NCBI GenBank assembly: GCA_947631585.1
Contig: CANRLY010000001.1
Location: forward strand, 1 to 49,132
Direction of reading: 5' to 3'
From: an uncultured Clostridia bacterium
GTDB taxonomy: Bacteria > Bacillota > Clostridia > Oscillospirales > Ruminococcaceae
Length of the DNA stretch: 49,132 nucleotides
Under the pieces are notes generated by a model that was not told where the DNA came from, made no database searches, and saw only the letters and a list, made by a program, of their open reading frames with translations. A program made the position numbers and the translations under genes. Within the stretch, counting starts at the first letter, position 1. Every line of letters begins with the position of its first letter. Shown one piece after another: positions 16,987 through 25,578 of this stretch.

Positions 16987-18099
16987 TTATTCGCTGACCG
17001 AACCAAATTCGGCTTTTACCGCTTCCAGTGCGGCGATTATGACCTTGTCCATGTCGTAATATTTGTACTCGCCCAGGCGTCCGCCGAAGATGACTTTTTC
17101 CTCTTTGTCCGCCAAAGCCTTGTACTTGCTGTAAAGCGCACCGTTCTTCTCGTCGTTCACCGGGTAGTAAGGCTCGTCTCCCGGCTTCCACTCCGCCGAA
17201 TATTCCCTTGAAATGATCGTGGTCGGCTGAGTTCCAAACTCAAAGAACTTATGCTCGATTATCCTCGTGAACGGCGTTTCACGGTCGGTGTAATTCACCA
17301 CCGCATTGCCCTGGTAATTGTCAGTGTCAAGCTCCTCCGTCTCGAATCTCACGCTGCGGTATTCCAGATTCCCATAGCAGAAATCAAAGTAAGCGTCTAT
17401 TGCACCGGTGTAAACTACCTTTTCCGCACAGCCGGACAACTCTTCCTTGTTCGCAAAATAATCAGTATCCAGCAGCAGGTCTGCGCCCTCCAGCATCTTC
17501 TCGATTATCTGGGTGTAACCGCCTATGGGTATGCCCTGATAGCTGTCGTTGAAGTAGTTGTTGTCGTAGGTGAAACGCACCGGCAGCCGCTTGATGATGA
17601 ACGACGGCAGGTCCTTGCAGTCTCTTCCCCACTGCTTCTCGGTGTAACCCTTCACCAGCTTCTCGTAAATGTCCCGTCCCACCAGAGAAATGGCTTGCTC
17701 CTCAAGATTCTGCGGCTCTCCGGTTATCTCCTTGCGTTGCTCGTCTATTATCGCCTTTGCCTGGTCGGGAGTTGCTATATTCCACATTTTGGAAAAAGTA
17801 TTCATATTGAACGGCATATTGTAAAGCTCGTCTTTGTACCTTGCCACAGGGGAATTGGTGTAGCGGTTGAACTCCGCAAAGCGCTGGATATAGTTCCACA
17901 CGAACTTGTCGCTGGTGTGGAAAATATGCGCCCCGTAAACGTGAACGTTTATCCCGCTGCGGTTTTCGGTGTAGATGTTGCCGGCAACGTGGCTTCTCTT
18001 GTCTATCACCAGACAGCTCTTGCCCTTTTTCATTGCCTCATACGCAAAGACCGCACCATACAGCCCTGCCCCTACTATAAGGTAGTCGTATTTTTTCAT
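16987..18099 (-). CDS. glf: UDP-galactopyranose mutase
   Basis: 370 residues from ATG 18099 (a GTG at 18102 would add one; AAGGAG at 18109-18114). The enzyme is a flavoprotein converting UDP-galactopyranose to UDP-galactofuranose. Visible: the FAD-binding Rossmann start YDYLIVGAGLYGAVFA, the mutase-specific GAHIFHTS segment, NMPFNMNTF, the YTEKQWG motif and IPIGGYT near the substrate site. The length is normal. It is the last gene of a minus-strand operon with a GlfT2-like transferase and an O-antigen-type exporter, so it supplies the galactofuranose donor for that glycan. Confidence 0.96.
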   Translation of the reverse strand: MKKYDYLIVGAGLYGAVFAYEAMKKGKSCLVIDKRSHVAGNIYTENRSGINVHVYGAHIFHTSDKFVWNYIQRFAEFNRYTNSPVARYKDELYNMPFNMNTFSKMWNIATPDQAKAIIDEQRKEITGEPQNLEEQAISLVGRDIYEKLVKGYTEKQWGRDCKDLPSFIIKRLPVRFTYDNNYFNDSYQGIPIGGYTQIIEKMLEGADLLLDTDYFANKEELSGCAEKVVYTGAIDAYFDFCYGNLEYRSVRFETEELDTDNYQGNAVVNYTDRETPFTRIIEHKFFEFGTQPTTIISREYSAEWKPGDEPYYPVNDEKNGALYSKYKALADKEEKVIFGGRLGEYKYYDMDKVIIAALEAVKAEFGSVSE

Positions 18100-18121
18100 C
18101 ACTTAACACTCCTTGATATTA

Positions 18122-19132
18122 TTAGAAATGTTCCCAATCAAACAGCACGCCCAACGGAAATTCCCTGTCGTTAAGCAGTCTGCTATAAGTTTCAGCAGCT
18201 TGTGCAGGCGAACAGATCTCTCCGATCATATCTTCAGCATTTATACGTCCGTCAGACATAAATCCCAGCAAGGTGATATAATCCCGTCTTGAAGTCCAGT
18301 TGCCCGGTGCGGAATTATATGGCAATCTTGTCATATCATGTGCGCCGATAAGTTCGACACCTTTGAGGTGAACGTATCGGTAAAAATCCACAGGCTTTGT
18401 CATAACACGTTGACAGCCGTTTATCATGACCCTTGCATATTTGGAGGTATATTTCAGGCAATCTATCAGCCCTGCCTCTGAACCTGATGTCTCAACAATG
18501 ACATTTGCGCCTTTTACACCATTTCTTTCCTGGGTGAACTCACAGATCTTTTTTGCCAGGTCAGGATCGTTAGGCGACAATACTAATTCAGCGCCGTATG
18601 CTTTTGCTTTTTGTTGTCTTATCTCACGATTCCCTACGCCGATTATAGGCATTGCTCCTGCAAGTTTGGCGATCTGAACGCCGAAAAGTCCCAACATACC
18701 CAGACCGACTATTACTACCGATTCGCCGATCTCAAGGCGGGCACGTCTTATTGCAAGCAATGGAAAGCTTGCAAGACGGGTAAATGCAGCTTGCTGGAAA
18801 GAAACATTGTCCGGTATTTTAACGACCATGTTTTTCTTTTTGACATTATAGGCTGCGTGTCCCCCATAGGCAACGAATACTCTGTCACCTTCTTTAAGAT
18901 CAGTGACGTTTTTTCCGACCTTTGTGACTATGCCGGCAGAAGAATACCCCGGAACGCACGGAAACTTTTGTGATGTGTTGTTAGAAGCGCTAAGGTATGC
19001 CTTTTCCGTGCCGGCTGATATAAGAGTATAGCAAACCTTTACCTGGACTTCATCGTTCCCAGGGTCTTTGACATCAAATTCTTCCAATCCGGCAACTCCT
19101 GGCTTTTCAAAAACGATCCTGGTACTTTTCAT
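18122..19132 (-). CDS. Medium-chain dehydrogenase/reductase (zinc-independent-looking)
   Basis: 336 residues. MDR fold: GroES-like N-terminal half with PGYSSAGIVTKVG and GDRVFVAYG, then a Rossmann NAD(P) domain with GLGMLGLFG (about 140-148). The usual catalytic zinc cysteine is replaced (CYTLISAGTE) and no four-cysteine structural zinc lobe is present, so it is probably zinc-free. This ISAGTE form is shared with MDR proteins found in sugar and exopolysaccharide loci. It overlaps the GlfT2-like gene by 4 bases and precedes glf. The coding DNA looks more AT-rich than its neighbours, a possible sign of transfer. The substrate is unknown; a sugar or polyol modification for this glycan is inferred. 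Confidence 0.8.
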   Translation of the reverse strand: MKSTRIVFEKPGVAGLEEFDVKDPGNDEVQVKVCYTLISAGTEKAYLSASNNTSQKFPCVPGYSSAGIVTKVGKNVTDLKEGDRVFVAYGGHAAYNVKKKNMVVKIPDNVSFQQAAFTRLASFPLLAIRRARLEIGESVVIVGLGMLGLFGVQIAKLAGAMPIIGVGNREIRQQKAKAYGAELVLSPNDPDLAKKICEFTQERNGVKGANVIVETSGSEAGLIDCLKYTSKYARVMINGCQRVMTKPVDFYRYVHLKGVELIGAHDMTRLPYNSAPGNWTSRRDYITLLGFMSDGRINAEDMIGEICSPAQAAETYSRLLNDREFPLGVLFDWEHF

Positions 19133-20955
19133 ATTCCCAGATACTCCTTCCAGAATTTCTCAGACGTCATCTGTTTCAGCGCTTTGCGGTAGGCTTTTTC
19201 TACTTTGGTATGGTTTTTGCGGTAATTTCCCATTGTAGTCATATACCGATCTATCAGTTCAAAACAGCGTTTGCGGTCTATTTCCCTCAGGCAGGCGGTC
19301 TGGTCGTTGGGGTTGACTGCTATCAGCCGTCTGCGTCTGTAGTTCTTTCCGGGAACGAAGAACCAGTCGAACGCTATTACTTCCGGCCATCTTCTGAGGA
19401 AGATATTCGGGAGCAGGTGACCGTTCAGAGTGACTATATACAAAAGCTTTTGCAGTTTGTTCAGTCTCTTATAGGAATACGGGTCGCCGTGGCTGATATT
19501 ATATTCTGCCGGAAATTCGCTTATGGGGATAAGCTTGTCGTTCTTGGCGCTGTGGGTCTTTATCGCCTCTTCGCCGTTTAATTTCACCAGGTAGCCCGGA
19601 CCTTTCATAAAGTCGTCCACCGCATCGAGTATCTGTTCGGCGTTGTTATAGGCGAACCTGGTCAGTTCTTTCCAGAAGAGTATTTTCAGCCTTCTGATAA
19701 AGTTTATATCCTTGCAGATGCCGCTTGCCGCCTGTATAACGAAGCTGTTGCGGTGCACCTGATAGAGTTCCATAGCGGTGTTGAATTTTCCTGCGAAGCC
19801 GACGTGCCAGATACAGATACCGTTCATGGTCATGAAGCTTGCCTTGTTTCTCAGGCTGAACTCCACGTCGTCACCCCTGACGAACACAGGCAGCGGCAGA
19901 CCGTTCTTTTCGATAAGCTCGGTAGGGATACAGCAGTACCACCAGCCGGCGTAGGAATTTTTCTGTTTTCTTTCGGACATCTTGTCGTTTCTGAGCAGCG
20001 AATCAACGTTGTTCATATCGAGCATATCCTTGAGCGGACCGTAGGAGGCGTCCCCCTTGTGGACATAGCCCACGTCCTCGTACTGTCTTTCTCTCATATC
20101 GTAGTCGAACATTGCGCCGCTGACGAAATCCTTTGCGTGTTCAGGTCTGACGATACGGAGCAGGTAGTAAGTCCTGAAAAGGCTTTCGCACATGATAAGC
20201 ACGTCGTCGTCCATCAGCAGTATATGAGTAGGTTTGGGGTCGAGGGCAAGGGATTCGATCATGCCTCTGGTAAAGCCGCCTGCGCCGCCCACGTTATTAT
20301 TGGGGATTATCCGCAGGTCCTTGCACTCAAGCGCTTCCTTATCAAGAGTACGGCCGTTATCTATGATATTGACTATGATATGGTCTTTCAGTTCGCTTCC
20401 TTTGCAAAGCACGTTTTCTTTCAGGAGGCGGATATTGTTTTTGATATAAGCTTCTTTCTTGAAAGTAGTGGATACCAGCGACAGATGGACGTCCCTGATA
20501 TTCTTGTCGTCCACCTCTGCCAGGTAGCAGCCGGAGTAGACTCTCAGGTCGTCCAGCGCAGTGAGCGAGAAAGCGACCATAGGCTTGTCAGTCGCCGGTA
20601 TATCTATTACTATATCGGTCTTTTCTTTGGAATTGATAGTCATGCGCAGGATAGTATTGCGGTTGACGTTTTTGGAATTTCTGTAGTATTCGGTAAATTC
20701 CACCACGCCCTTGCCTTTAAAGGTAAGTTTCAGTTTAAAGTTATCGGCATAGGTAAAGTTTTTCCATTTATCCACAGCAAGGTAGTTTATATACATAGCG
20801 AAGTCAACCACGTCATACTGTCTGATGATGTGGCATTTTTCCTTAGGGTCGTAGATCATAGCTCTGTCGTGGAGCAATCTGATATACTGACTGATATTAG
20901 CGTCCGTGTCCGCCTGCATTACGATGTTCTGCAATTTTACCAAAGAAGTTCCCAT
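19129..20955 (-). CDS. GlfT2-like galactofuranosyltransferase
   Basis: 608 residues. An N-terminal beta-sandwich-like part (about 1-165) precedes a GT2 fold. Key points: NNVGGAGGFTRGM (220-232), the metal/nucleotide DDD at 249-251, GWWYCC (337-342), RGDDVEFSLR (360-369, with the likely catalytic acid) and the WH pair at 383-384. These match the layout of mycobacterial GlfT2, the polymerising galactofuranosyltransferase that uses UDP-Galf. With glf in the same operon, the product is expected to be a galactofuranan or a Galf-containing polymer made on the cytoplasmic face. The start is ATG 20955, with a somewhat distant AAAGG. Confidence 0.88.
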   Translation of the reverse strand: MGTSLVKLQNIVMQADTDANISQYIRLLHDRAMIYDPKEKCHIIRQYDVVDFAMYINYLAVDKWKNFTYADNFKLKLTFKGKGVVEFTEYYRNSKNVNRNTILRMTINSKEKTDIVIDIPATDKPMVAFSLTALDDLRVYSGCYLAEVDDKNIRDVHLSLVSTTFKKEAYIKNNIRLLKENVLCKGSELKDHIIVNIIDNGRTLDKEALECKDLRIIPNNNVGGAGGFTRGMIESLALDPKPTHILLMDDDVLIMCESLFRTYYLLRIVRPEHAKDFVSGAMFDYDMRERQYEDVGYVHKGDASYGPLKDMLDMNNVDSLLRNDKMSERKQKNSYAGWWYCCIPTELIEKNGLPLPVFVRGDDVEFSLRNKASFMTMNGICIWHVGFAGKFNTAMELYQVHRNSFVIQAASGICKDINFIRRLKILFWKELTRFAYNNAEQILDAVDDFMKGPGYLVKLNGEEAIKTHSAKNDKLIPISEFPAEYNISHGDPYSYKRLNKLQKLLYIVTLNGHLLPNIFLRRWPEVIAFDWFFVPGKNYRRRRLIAVNPNDQTACLREIDRKRCFELIDRYMTTMGNYRKNHTKVEKAYRKALKQMTSEKFWKEYLGI

Positions 20956-21014
20956 TTTTCAATATCGACCTTTCTTTATAAGTTTTATTTAAGGCTTAGC
21001 GCAAAGCAACAGCA

Positions 21015-21836
21015 TCAATGTTTTCCTGCGGGCTTTTTTGCCGCCTGAAGTTTTTTCTTTTTCTCCTCAGCCTTCATAGCCTCGATAGTTTCGGTATACC
21101 GGCTGCAAACGTCCTCTATATCCCCCTGGCAGACCACGTTTCCGTTATTGAGCCACAGGGCTTTTTTGCACATAGTCCTTACGGTGGACATATTATGCGA
21201 AACGAACAGCAGCGTAGTTCCCTTGCTGAGCATATCGTTCATTTTGTTCATACATTTTTTCCGAAACAGCACGTCTCCCACCGAAAGAACCTCGTCCACT
21301 ATCAGGATATCAGGTTCGATCATAGTTGCCACGGAAAATCCCAGACGGGACTTCATACCTGAGGAAAAGTTCCTTACCGGAGAGTCTAAAAATTCTTCCA
21401 GCTCAGAAAACTCCACTATCTCGTCAAATTTTTCATCTATGAACTTTTTAGAATACCCCAGGATACAGCCGTTGAGGTAGATATTTTCCCTGGCGGTGAG
21501 TTTGGGGTCTATGCCTGCGCCCAGTTCTATAAGCGAAGCGATACTGCCCTTTACGGTGACGCTGCCCTTATAGGGTTTCAAAATTTTGCTTATGACCTTG
21601 AGCAGAGTGGATTTGCCGCTTCCGTTAGTGCCGATTATCGCCCAGGCTTCGCCTTTTTTCACATGGAGCGACACATCTTTCAGCGCCAGGAACTCCTGAA
21701 ACATAAGCTCGTGTTTTACCAGCTTGACAAAATACTCTTTCAGGTCGTTTATTTTTTCAGTCGCCTTATTAAAGCGGACGGTGACGTTATCCACCGAAAT
21801 GACATAATCTTCGTTTGTTTCAAGTATTTCGCTCAT
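21015..21836 (-). CDS. Polysaccharide ABC exporter ATPase (Wzt-like)
   Basis: 273 residues from ATG 21836; a GTG at 21848 would add four. Walker A GTNGSGKST, signature FSSGMKSRL, Walker B ILIVDE and the VSHN H-loop are intact. The SSGM variant of the signature, and the VRNFSSGM and VGDVLFRKKCMNKM strings, are typical of Wzt/TagH-type ATPases that export lipid-linked glycans. The Lys/Ala-rich tail is short, with no Wzt glycan-binding C-terminal domain, so export should not depend on recognising a terminal cap. It pairs with the permease 27 bases upstream. Confidence 0.93.
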   Translation of the reverse strand: MSEILETNEDYVISVDNVTVRFNKATEKINDLKEYFVKLVKHELMFQEFLALKDVSLHVKKGEAWAIIGTNGSGKSTLLKVISKILKPYKGSVTVKGSIASLIELGAGIDPKLTARENIYLNGCILGYSKKFIDEKFDEIVEFSELEEFLDSPVRNFSSGMKSRLGFSVATMIEPDILIVDEVLSVGDVLFRKKCMNKMNDMLSKGTTLLFVSHNMSTVRTMCKKALWLNNGNVVCQGDIEDVCSRYTETIEAMKAEEKKKKLQAAKKPAGKH

Positions 21837-21863
21837 ATGAGTTATCACACTTCCTATTTCGGA

Positions 21864-22757
21864 TCAAATATAGAGGATAAACTTATCCTGTGACCGTTTG
21901 AAGAAAAACACTCCTATCGCAAACATTGCCAGCGCATAGAGGCTTCCCAGCAAAAAGTCCTGAGAGGTCACCTGTGCATAGGCGGATACCTTATCCAGCG
22001 ACGGCACCCATATAAAGTATCTGAACTGCTTCATATAGATATAGATAGGGTTGAATTTTTCTATGATGAAAGCCAGGTGTGCCGCATAGGGAGCAGTTCC
22101 CTGAGCTATCTGTTTTTCTGCCTTGCTGTAGAACATACCTATATCGTAGAAGATAGCCGAGCAGTACATCCACATAGTCATCACTGCGTTATAGATATAT
22201 CTTATATCTCTGAAGAACACATGGAGCTGTGCCAGGAAGAATCCCAGTCCCATTGCGAAAACATACGCCTGTATTATAGGGATAACTATTGCCAGGTTCC
22301 AAAGTGAGAACATACACTTTCCCTCTGTGATGGAAAAGACCAGCATCACTATAAACAGCGCCCCAAGGCTGAAAACAAAGTCCACCATAGAGGAGGTTAT
22401 TTTTGAAAGGGGGAACATGAACTTTGACACATAGGTCTTTTTCAGCAGCGTAGTGTTGTCGGTGATGCCGCTGAGAGCCTTTCCGCTTGACTGGTGGACA
22501 AATTCAAACATAGTTCGTCCGGCAAGCAGGTAGATGGGGAAGTATGCAAGGTTCCTCTGAAACAGGAAGGAGAACACCACTGACATTATCACCATGATAA
22601 GAAGCGGGTTCAGCACGCTCCACACATACCCAAGGAAGCTTCTTCTGTATTTAAGTTTGATATCCCTGGTCACCAGCTGGATAAGCAGGTCTTTATATTT
22701 GAATACCTCTCTGAAAGAGCCCTCAGGAGGATTCTTGATCTTTTCGATAACTGACAT
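21864..22757 (-). CDS. Polysaccharide ABC exporter permease (Wzm/TagG-like)
   Basis: 297 residues with about six membrane segments and the ABC-2 family start (FKYKDLLIQLVTRDIKLKYR, RSFLGYVWSVLNPLL). It forms the channel that flips the undecaprenyl-linked glycan across the membrane with the Wzt-like ATPase. Between a GT2 gene (15 bases upstream) and the ATPase gene; same operon. Confidence 0.93.
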   Translation of the reverse strand: MSVIEKIKNPPEGSFREVFKYKDLLIQLVTRDIKLKYRRSFLGYVWSVLNPLLIMVIMSVVFSFLFQRNLAYFPIYLLAGRTMFEFVHQSSGKALSGITDNTTLLKKTYVSKFMFPLSKITSSMVDFVFSLGALFIVMLVFSITEGKCMFSLWNLAIVIPIIQAYVFAMGLGFFLAQLHVFFRDIRYIYNAVMTMWMYCSAIFYDIGMFYSKAEKQIAQGTAPYAAHLAFIIEKFNPIYIYMKQFRYFIWVPSLDKVSAYAQVTSQDFLLGSLYALAMFAIGVFFFKRSQDKFILYI

Positions 22758-22772
22758 CTGATCCCTCCGAAA

Positions 22773-23810
22773 TCAATTGAAGTCGTGGTTGTTCCTGAGC
22801 TTATTGTAAAGCTCGGAATCCTTTACCGCCGTCCAGGCGTTTTTGCTGAGCCCCAGCAGGTTCATTGACCTGAAAACGCTGTACTGCCTGACAGCCAGCC
22901 GATAGGTCTCAGGCATACTGCGGCGGAATTTTTCCATCATCAGGTCGCCCATACGTCTGCCCTTTGTCCGGTCTTTCTCCACAAGCAAAGCGGTGGTGAC
23001 AAAGCTGAGAAGCAGTCCCTGGGCTTTCATGCAGTAAAACCTCATGCCGGCGCTGTCCTCATCGAGACTGAGCTTGTCCATTTGGCGGATAAAGCAGTCA
23101 AGCACCTTTGCGGTATGGGAGATACGCCGCAGCTGATTTATATCGGAAACGCTCTGGGAGGAGTCCCCTATGCGGTAGTTATACAGGAAAATATCTATGG
23201 GGAAAACGCTTTGCGCATAGCAGCATGGGACAGTCGCATACAGGTGGTCCTCATAGAAAACGTGTTCCGGCAGCTGCATACAGTGGGCTTTGTAGAAGTC
23301 GGTGCGGTAGATGATACCGTGGAAAGTCAGGCTTCTGTCAAAGCTTTTCCAGCTGCTCATCACCTGTTCCATAGTATAGGAGACGCCAAACTCCTCCGGG
23401 AAAGACCTCCACTTTTTCACTTCGCCGGTGAGCTGGTCTCTTGTATAATGGTGAGCCAAAGCCACGTCTGCCCGGCAGTTTTCCAGCTGTTCTATCAGTC
23501 CGGGAAGATTCTCGGTCTCAACCCAGTCGTCGGCGTCCACGGCTTTAAGGAATTTCCCCTGAGCAGCGGAACACCCGGTATTCAGCGCACCGCCGTGACC
23601 TTTGTTCTCCTGGGATATCACCCTGAAAGAATCGGGGTACATCTGACAGTATTTTTCAGCCACCGACAGCGTAGAGTCCTCAGACCCGTCATTGACCGTT
23701 ATCACTTCTATTTTGTCCATCACCTCCTGGTTTATAAAAGAGGTAAGGCATTTGTCAAGAAATTTTTCGCAGTTGTAAGACGGCACGATAAAAGAAATTA
23801 TCTTTTCCAT
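22773..23810 (-). CDS. Glycosyltransferase family 2
   Basis: 345 residues. GT-A fold: SFIVPSYNCEKFLDKCL at the start, VNDGSEDST (about 40), and the metal-binding DADDW (about 94-98). The C-terminal 100 residues are helical with basic patches. It adds a sugar from a nucleotide donor to the lipid-linked glycan; donor and acceptor cannot be told. Its start overlaps the stop of the preceding GT2 gene in TGATG, which indicates translational coupling. Confidence 0.92.
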   Translation of the reverse strand: MEKIISFIVPSYNCEKFLDKCLTSFINQEVMDKIEVITVNDGSEDSTLSVAEKYCQMYPDSFRVISQENKGHGGALNTGCSAAQGKFLKAVDADDWVETENLPGLIEQLENCRADVALAHHYTRDQLTGEVKKWRSFPEEFGVSYTMEQVMSSWKSFDRSLTFHGIIYRTDFYKAHCMQLPEHVFYEDHLYATVPCCYAQSVFPIDIFLYNYRIGDSSQSVSDINQLRRISHTAKVLDCFIRQMDKLSLDEDSAGMRFYCMKAQGLLLSFVTTALLVEKDRTKGRRMGDLMMEKFRRSMPETYRLAVRQYSVFRSMNLLGLSKNAWTAVKDSELYNKLRNNHDFN

Positions 23811-24628
23811 CAGCTATCCTTTCGTTTGCTGCGGCTCAGTTTTCCGAGCCGGTTTTCAAAAATTCCCGCAAACATCGCCCTCAGCGCATTTGCAGCGGAG
23901 ATATCCTTTGAATAGAGCTTGTGTTTTGCAGCGGCGTAATATACGGCGTAGACCGCCGCAAGGGGAAGCCCCAGCACATATCTTGTAGTATTTCCCCGAT
24001 CTTTGAAGAATTTTTCGTTGTATCCGCCAAACCAGGTGGAGCTTGTCTGCTTCACCGAAGCTATCACCGACGGCACATAATATATCCTCAGTCCGGCTTT
24101 TTCACAGTCGCAGAGAAATTTAAGCTCCTCCTCTGCGCCGTTTCCCGTGCCTGCGCCCATAAGTTCGTCAAACCTCACCCCAGTGCGCATAAGAGAAGCT
24201 CTTTTGAAAGAGATCTGCCAGGAACTGACTTTCATGGTCAGGGGAAACCTGAGCCGCATTACCTTGTCTTTGAAAGAGGGCGGACGGTCAGCCATTTTGA
24301 AAATTATAACGTCCGCATCAGGGAGCTTGCGGTAAGCGGTGAGTATCTTCTGCCTGTAGTCCGATAGGAACACTTCGTCGTCGTCGCAAAGTATGCAAAT
24401 ATCCGCAGCGGACTTCTCCAGAGCCATGTTGCGGCTTTTGGTAAGCCCCCTCTGGGTGGTGTGGAAAATTTTTGCCAAGCCGTTTTCGGTGGGAAAGATC
24501 TCCATACCGCTCAGATCGCACTGGTTTATAACTATGGCGTTCCCGGTTATGCGGGTCTTTAGAACTATGTCACTGTTCTTCTGGTGCATACACGAAAGCA
24601 GCACGTCCAGTTTAAGAGTATTTTTCAT
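23810..24628 (-). CDS. Glycosyltransferase family 2-like, first gene of the glycan operon
   Basis: 272 residues. Less typical GT-A: RGLTKSRNMALEKS followed by the CDDDE metal site (about 95-99), and GAGTGNGAEEELKFLCDCEK near 180, where the acids probably include the catalytic base. The first 60 residues (LLSCMHQKNSDIV) resemble the start of glycosyltransferases that add a first or branching sugar. It is the first gene after the operon promoter. Donor unknown. Confidence 0.85.
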   Translation of the reverse strand: MKNTLKLDVLLSCMHQKNSDIVLKTRITGNAIVINQCDLSGMEIFPTENGLAKIFHTTQRGLTKSRNMALEKSAADICILCDDDEVFLSDYRQKILTAYRKLPDADVIIFKMADRPPSFKDKVMRLRFPLTMKVSSWQISFKRASLMRTGVRFDELMGAGTGNGAEEELKFLCDCEKAGLRIYYVPSVIASVKQTSSTWFGGYNEKFFKDRGNTTRYVLGLPLAAVYAVYYAAAKHKLYSKDISAANALRAMFAGIFENRLGKLSRSKRKDS

Positions 24629-24672
24629 ATAAATCCGCCGCCCATACGATCAGAACACAAATTTATTCTGTT

Positions 24673-24701
24673 ATTATAACACATTTAATTGCCCGTGTCA
24701 A
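24673..24701 (-). promoter_or_regulatory. SigA-type promoter of the galactofuranan operon
   Basis: Minus strand TTGACA (24696-24701), a 17-base spacer and TATAAT (24673-24678), both consensus, 45 bases before the first gene. Confidence 0.85.
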
Positions 24702-24748
24702 GTAATTGGGAAATTAAGGGCGAAAACAGCCGATTGGGAGAATAGCGC

Positions 24749-24780
24749 AAAAAAAGTCCGCACAAGACCTTGTACGAACT
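24749..24780 (-). terminator. Rho-independent terminator downstream of the tRNA-Glu region
   Basis: Minus strand: stem AGTTCGTACAAG (24769-24780) with CTTGTGCGGACT (24755-24766), two G-U pairs, then seven T. It would end transcripts that pass tRNA-Glu and the two junction repeats. Confidence 0.75.
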
Positions 24781-24813
24781 GTAAAACATCAAATCAAACC
24801 TCAAAAACCGCCA

Positions 24814-24903
24814 AACTAAAGCAATAAAATCTGAACTTATAGAAGAATTTCCGGTTTTCAAAGAAAATCGCCGTCACCATCATGACGGCGAAGGAAATTT
24901 CTT
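24814..24903. repeat. Three-way-junction repeat, copy 1
   Basis: A conserved lead (CTAAAGCAATAAAATCTGAA) precedes an outer stem GAAGAATTTCC (24842-24852) with GGAAATTTCTT (24893-24903, one bulge). Inside are two arms: GGTTTTC-AAA-GAAAATC (24853-24869) and CGCCGTCA (24869-24876) with TGACGGCG (24883-24890). Confidence 0.7.
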
Positions 24904-24947
24904 AAATCCCAAACGCAAAGCGGTAATACCCAGATAGAAAATCCCCA

Positions 24948-25043
24948 ACTAAGTAATAAAATCTGAACTAACAGAAGAATCGCTCGTTTTTCGTTTTTAA
25001 ACGAAAATCGTCGCCACAATATATGGCGACGAAGCGATTCTTC
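24948..25043. repeat. Three-way-junction repeat, copy 2
   Basis: Same lead (CTAAGTAATAAAATCTGAAC) and architecture, 132 bases after copy 1. Outer stem GAAGAATCGCT (24974-24984) with AGCGATTCTTC (25033-25043), perfect; arm A pairs TTTTCGTTT with AAACGAAAA; arm B pairs CGTCGCCA (25009-25016) with TGGCGACG (25024-25031). The stems differ from copy 1 but the pairing is kept. Confidence 0.75.
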
Positions 25044-25062
25044 ATGCTTACGAAGTAAGCAT
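25044..25062. other. Perfect hairpin abutting the tRNA-Glu 3' end
   Basis: ATGCTTAC-GAA-GTAAGCAT ends at the base next to the encoded CCA of tRNA-Glu (25063). It may mark tRNA 3' processing or be one more member of the 3-base-loop hairpin family. Confidence 0.6.
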
Positions 25063-25137
25063 TGGTGACCCCTACGGGAATTGAACCCATGATTACGCCG
25101 TGAAAGGGCGTCGTCTTAACCTCTTGACCAAGGGGCC
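25063..25137 (-). tRNA. tRNA-Glu (anticodon TTC)
   Basis: 75 bases including the encoded CCA. Acceptor stem GGCCCCT with AGGGGTC, discriminator A. Anticodon stem ACGCC/GGCGT around loop CTTTCAC gives anticodon TTC. T-arm GGG-TTCAATT-CCC is normal. Confidence 0.95.
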
Positions 25138-25181
25138 GAATATTTGCGGCAGACATACCGCCAAACGCTGACGCTTGCAAA

Positions 25182-25466
25182 CTTCCCACTATAGGGAAAT
25201 GCCGACTTCCCACAAAGGGAAAACTGCCGGACTGCTAAACTATAGCTCTTGCTATGCCTTGTGTGGCACGTCTCCGGCTGCTAGCTACCGGCGTTTGCCC
25301 GACTTCCCACCATGGGAAAGTTACCGGACTGCTGAACCCTAGCTGCTGCAACGCCTTGTGCGATACGTCTCCGGCTGCTAGCTACTAGCATTTGTCCGAC
25401 TTCCCACCATGGGAAAGTTACCAGACTGCTGAATCCTAGCTGCTACAACACATTTACGGCACCAGC
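25182..25466. repeat. 97-bp tandem repeat between the two tRNA genes
   Basis: The string GACTTCCCAC starts at 25204, 25301 and 25398, an exact 97-base period with about 2.6 copies; a shorter related piece (ACTTCCCAC then TATAGGGAAATG) lies just before, at about 25182-25203. Each unit carries a TTCCCA-NNN-TGGGAA-like hairpin and a CTCCGGCTGCTAGCTA block. No gene is present in the 332 bases between the tRNAs. Confidence 0.85.
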
Positions 25467-25469
25467 CGG

Positions 25470-25546
25470 TGGTAGCGGCAGTGGGACTTGAACCTACGAC
25501 CTACCGGGTATGAACCGGTTGCTCTAGCCAGCTGAGCTATGCCGCC
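25470..25546 (-). tRNA. tRNA-Met (anticodon CAT), elongator type
   Basis: 77 bases including encoded CCA. Acceptor GGCGGCA with TGCCGCT (first pair G-U), anticodon stem ACCGG/CCGGT around TTCATAC giving CAT. It lacks the mismatched first acceptor pair and the three G-C anticodon pairs expected of an initiator, so elongator Met is likely; an Ile2 (lysidine) tRNA is the alternative. Confidence 0.92.
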
Positions 25547-25578
25547 ATTTTAGTCGCTGCTTTTATAGCGACTTATTT

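Noticed and set aside
19753..21048. 431-residue open frame antisense to the GlfT2-like transferase
   Set aside because: It crosses the intergenic gap and opposes a well-supported glycosyltransferase; composition is that of an antisense shadow.
25182..25466. 97-bp repeats considered as degenerate tRNA copies
   Set aside because: A GGTTCA-like word occurs on the minus strand but no acceptor or anticodon stems could be drawn around it.
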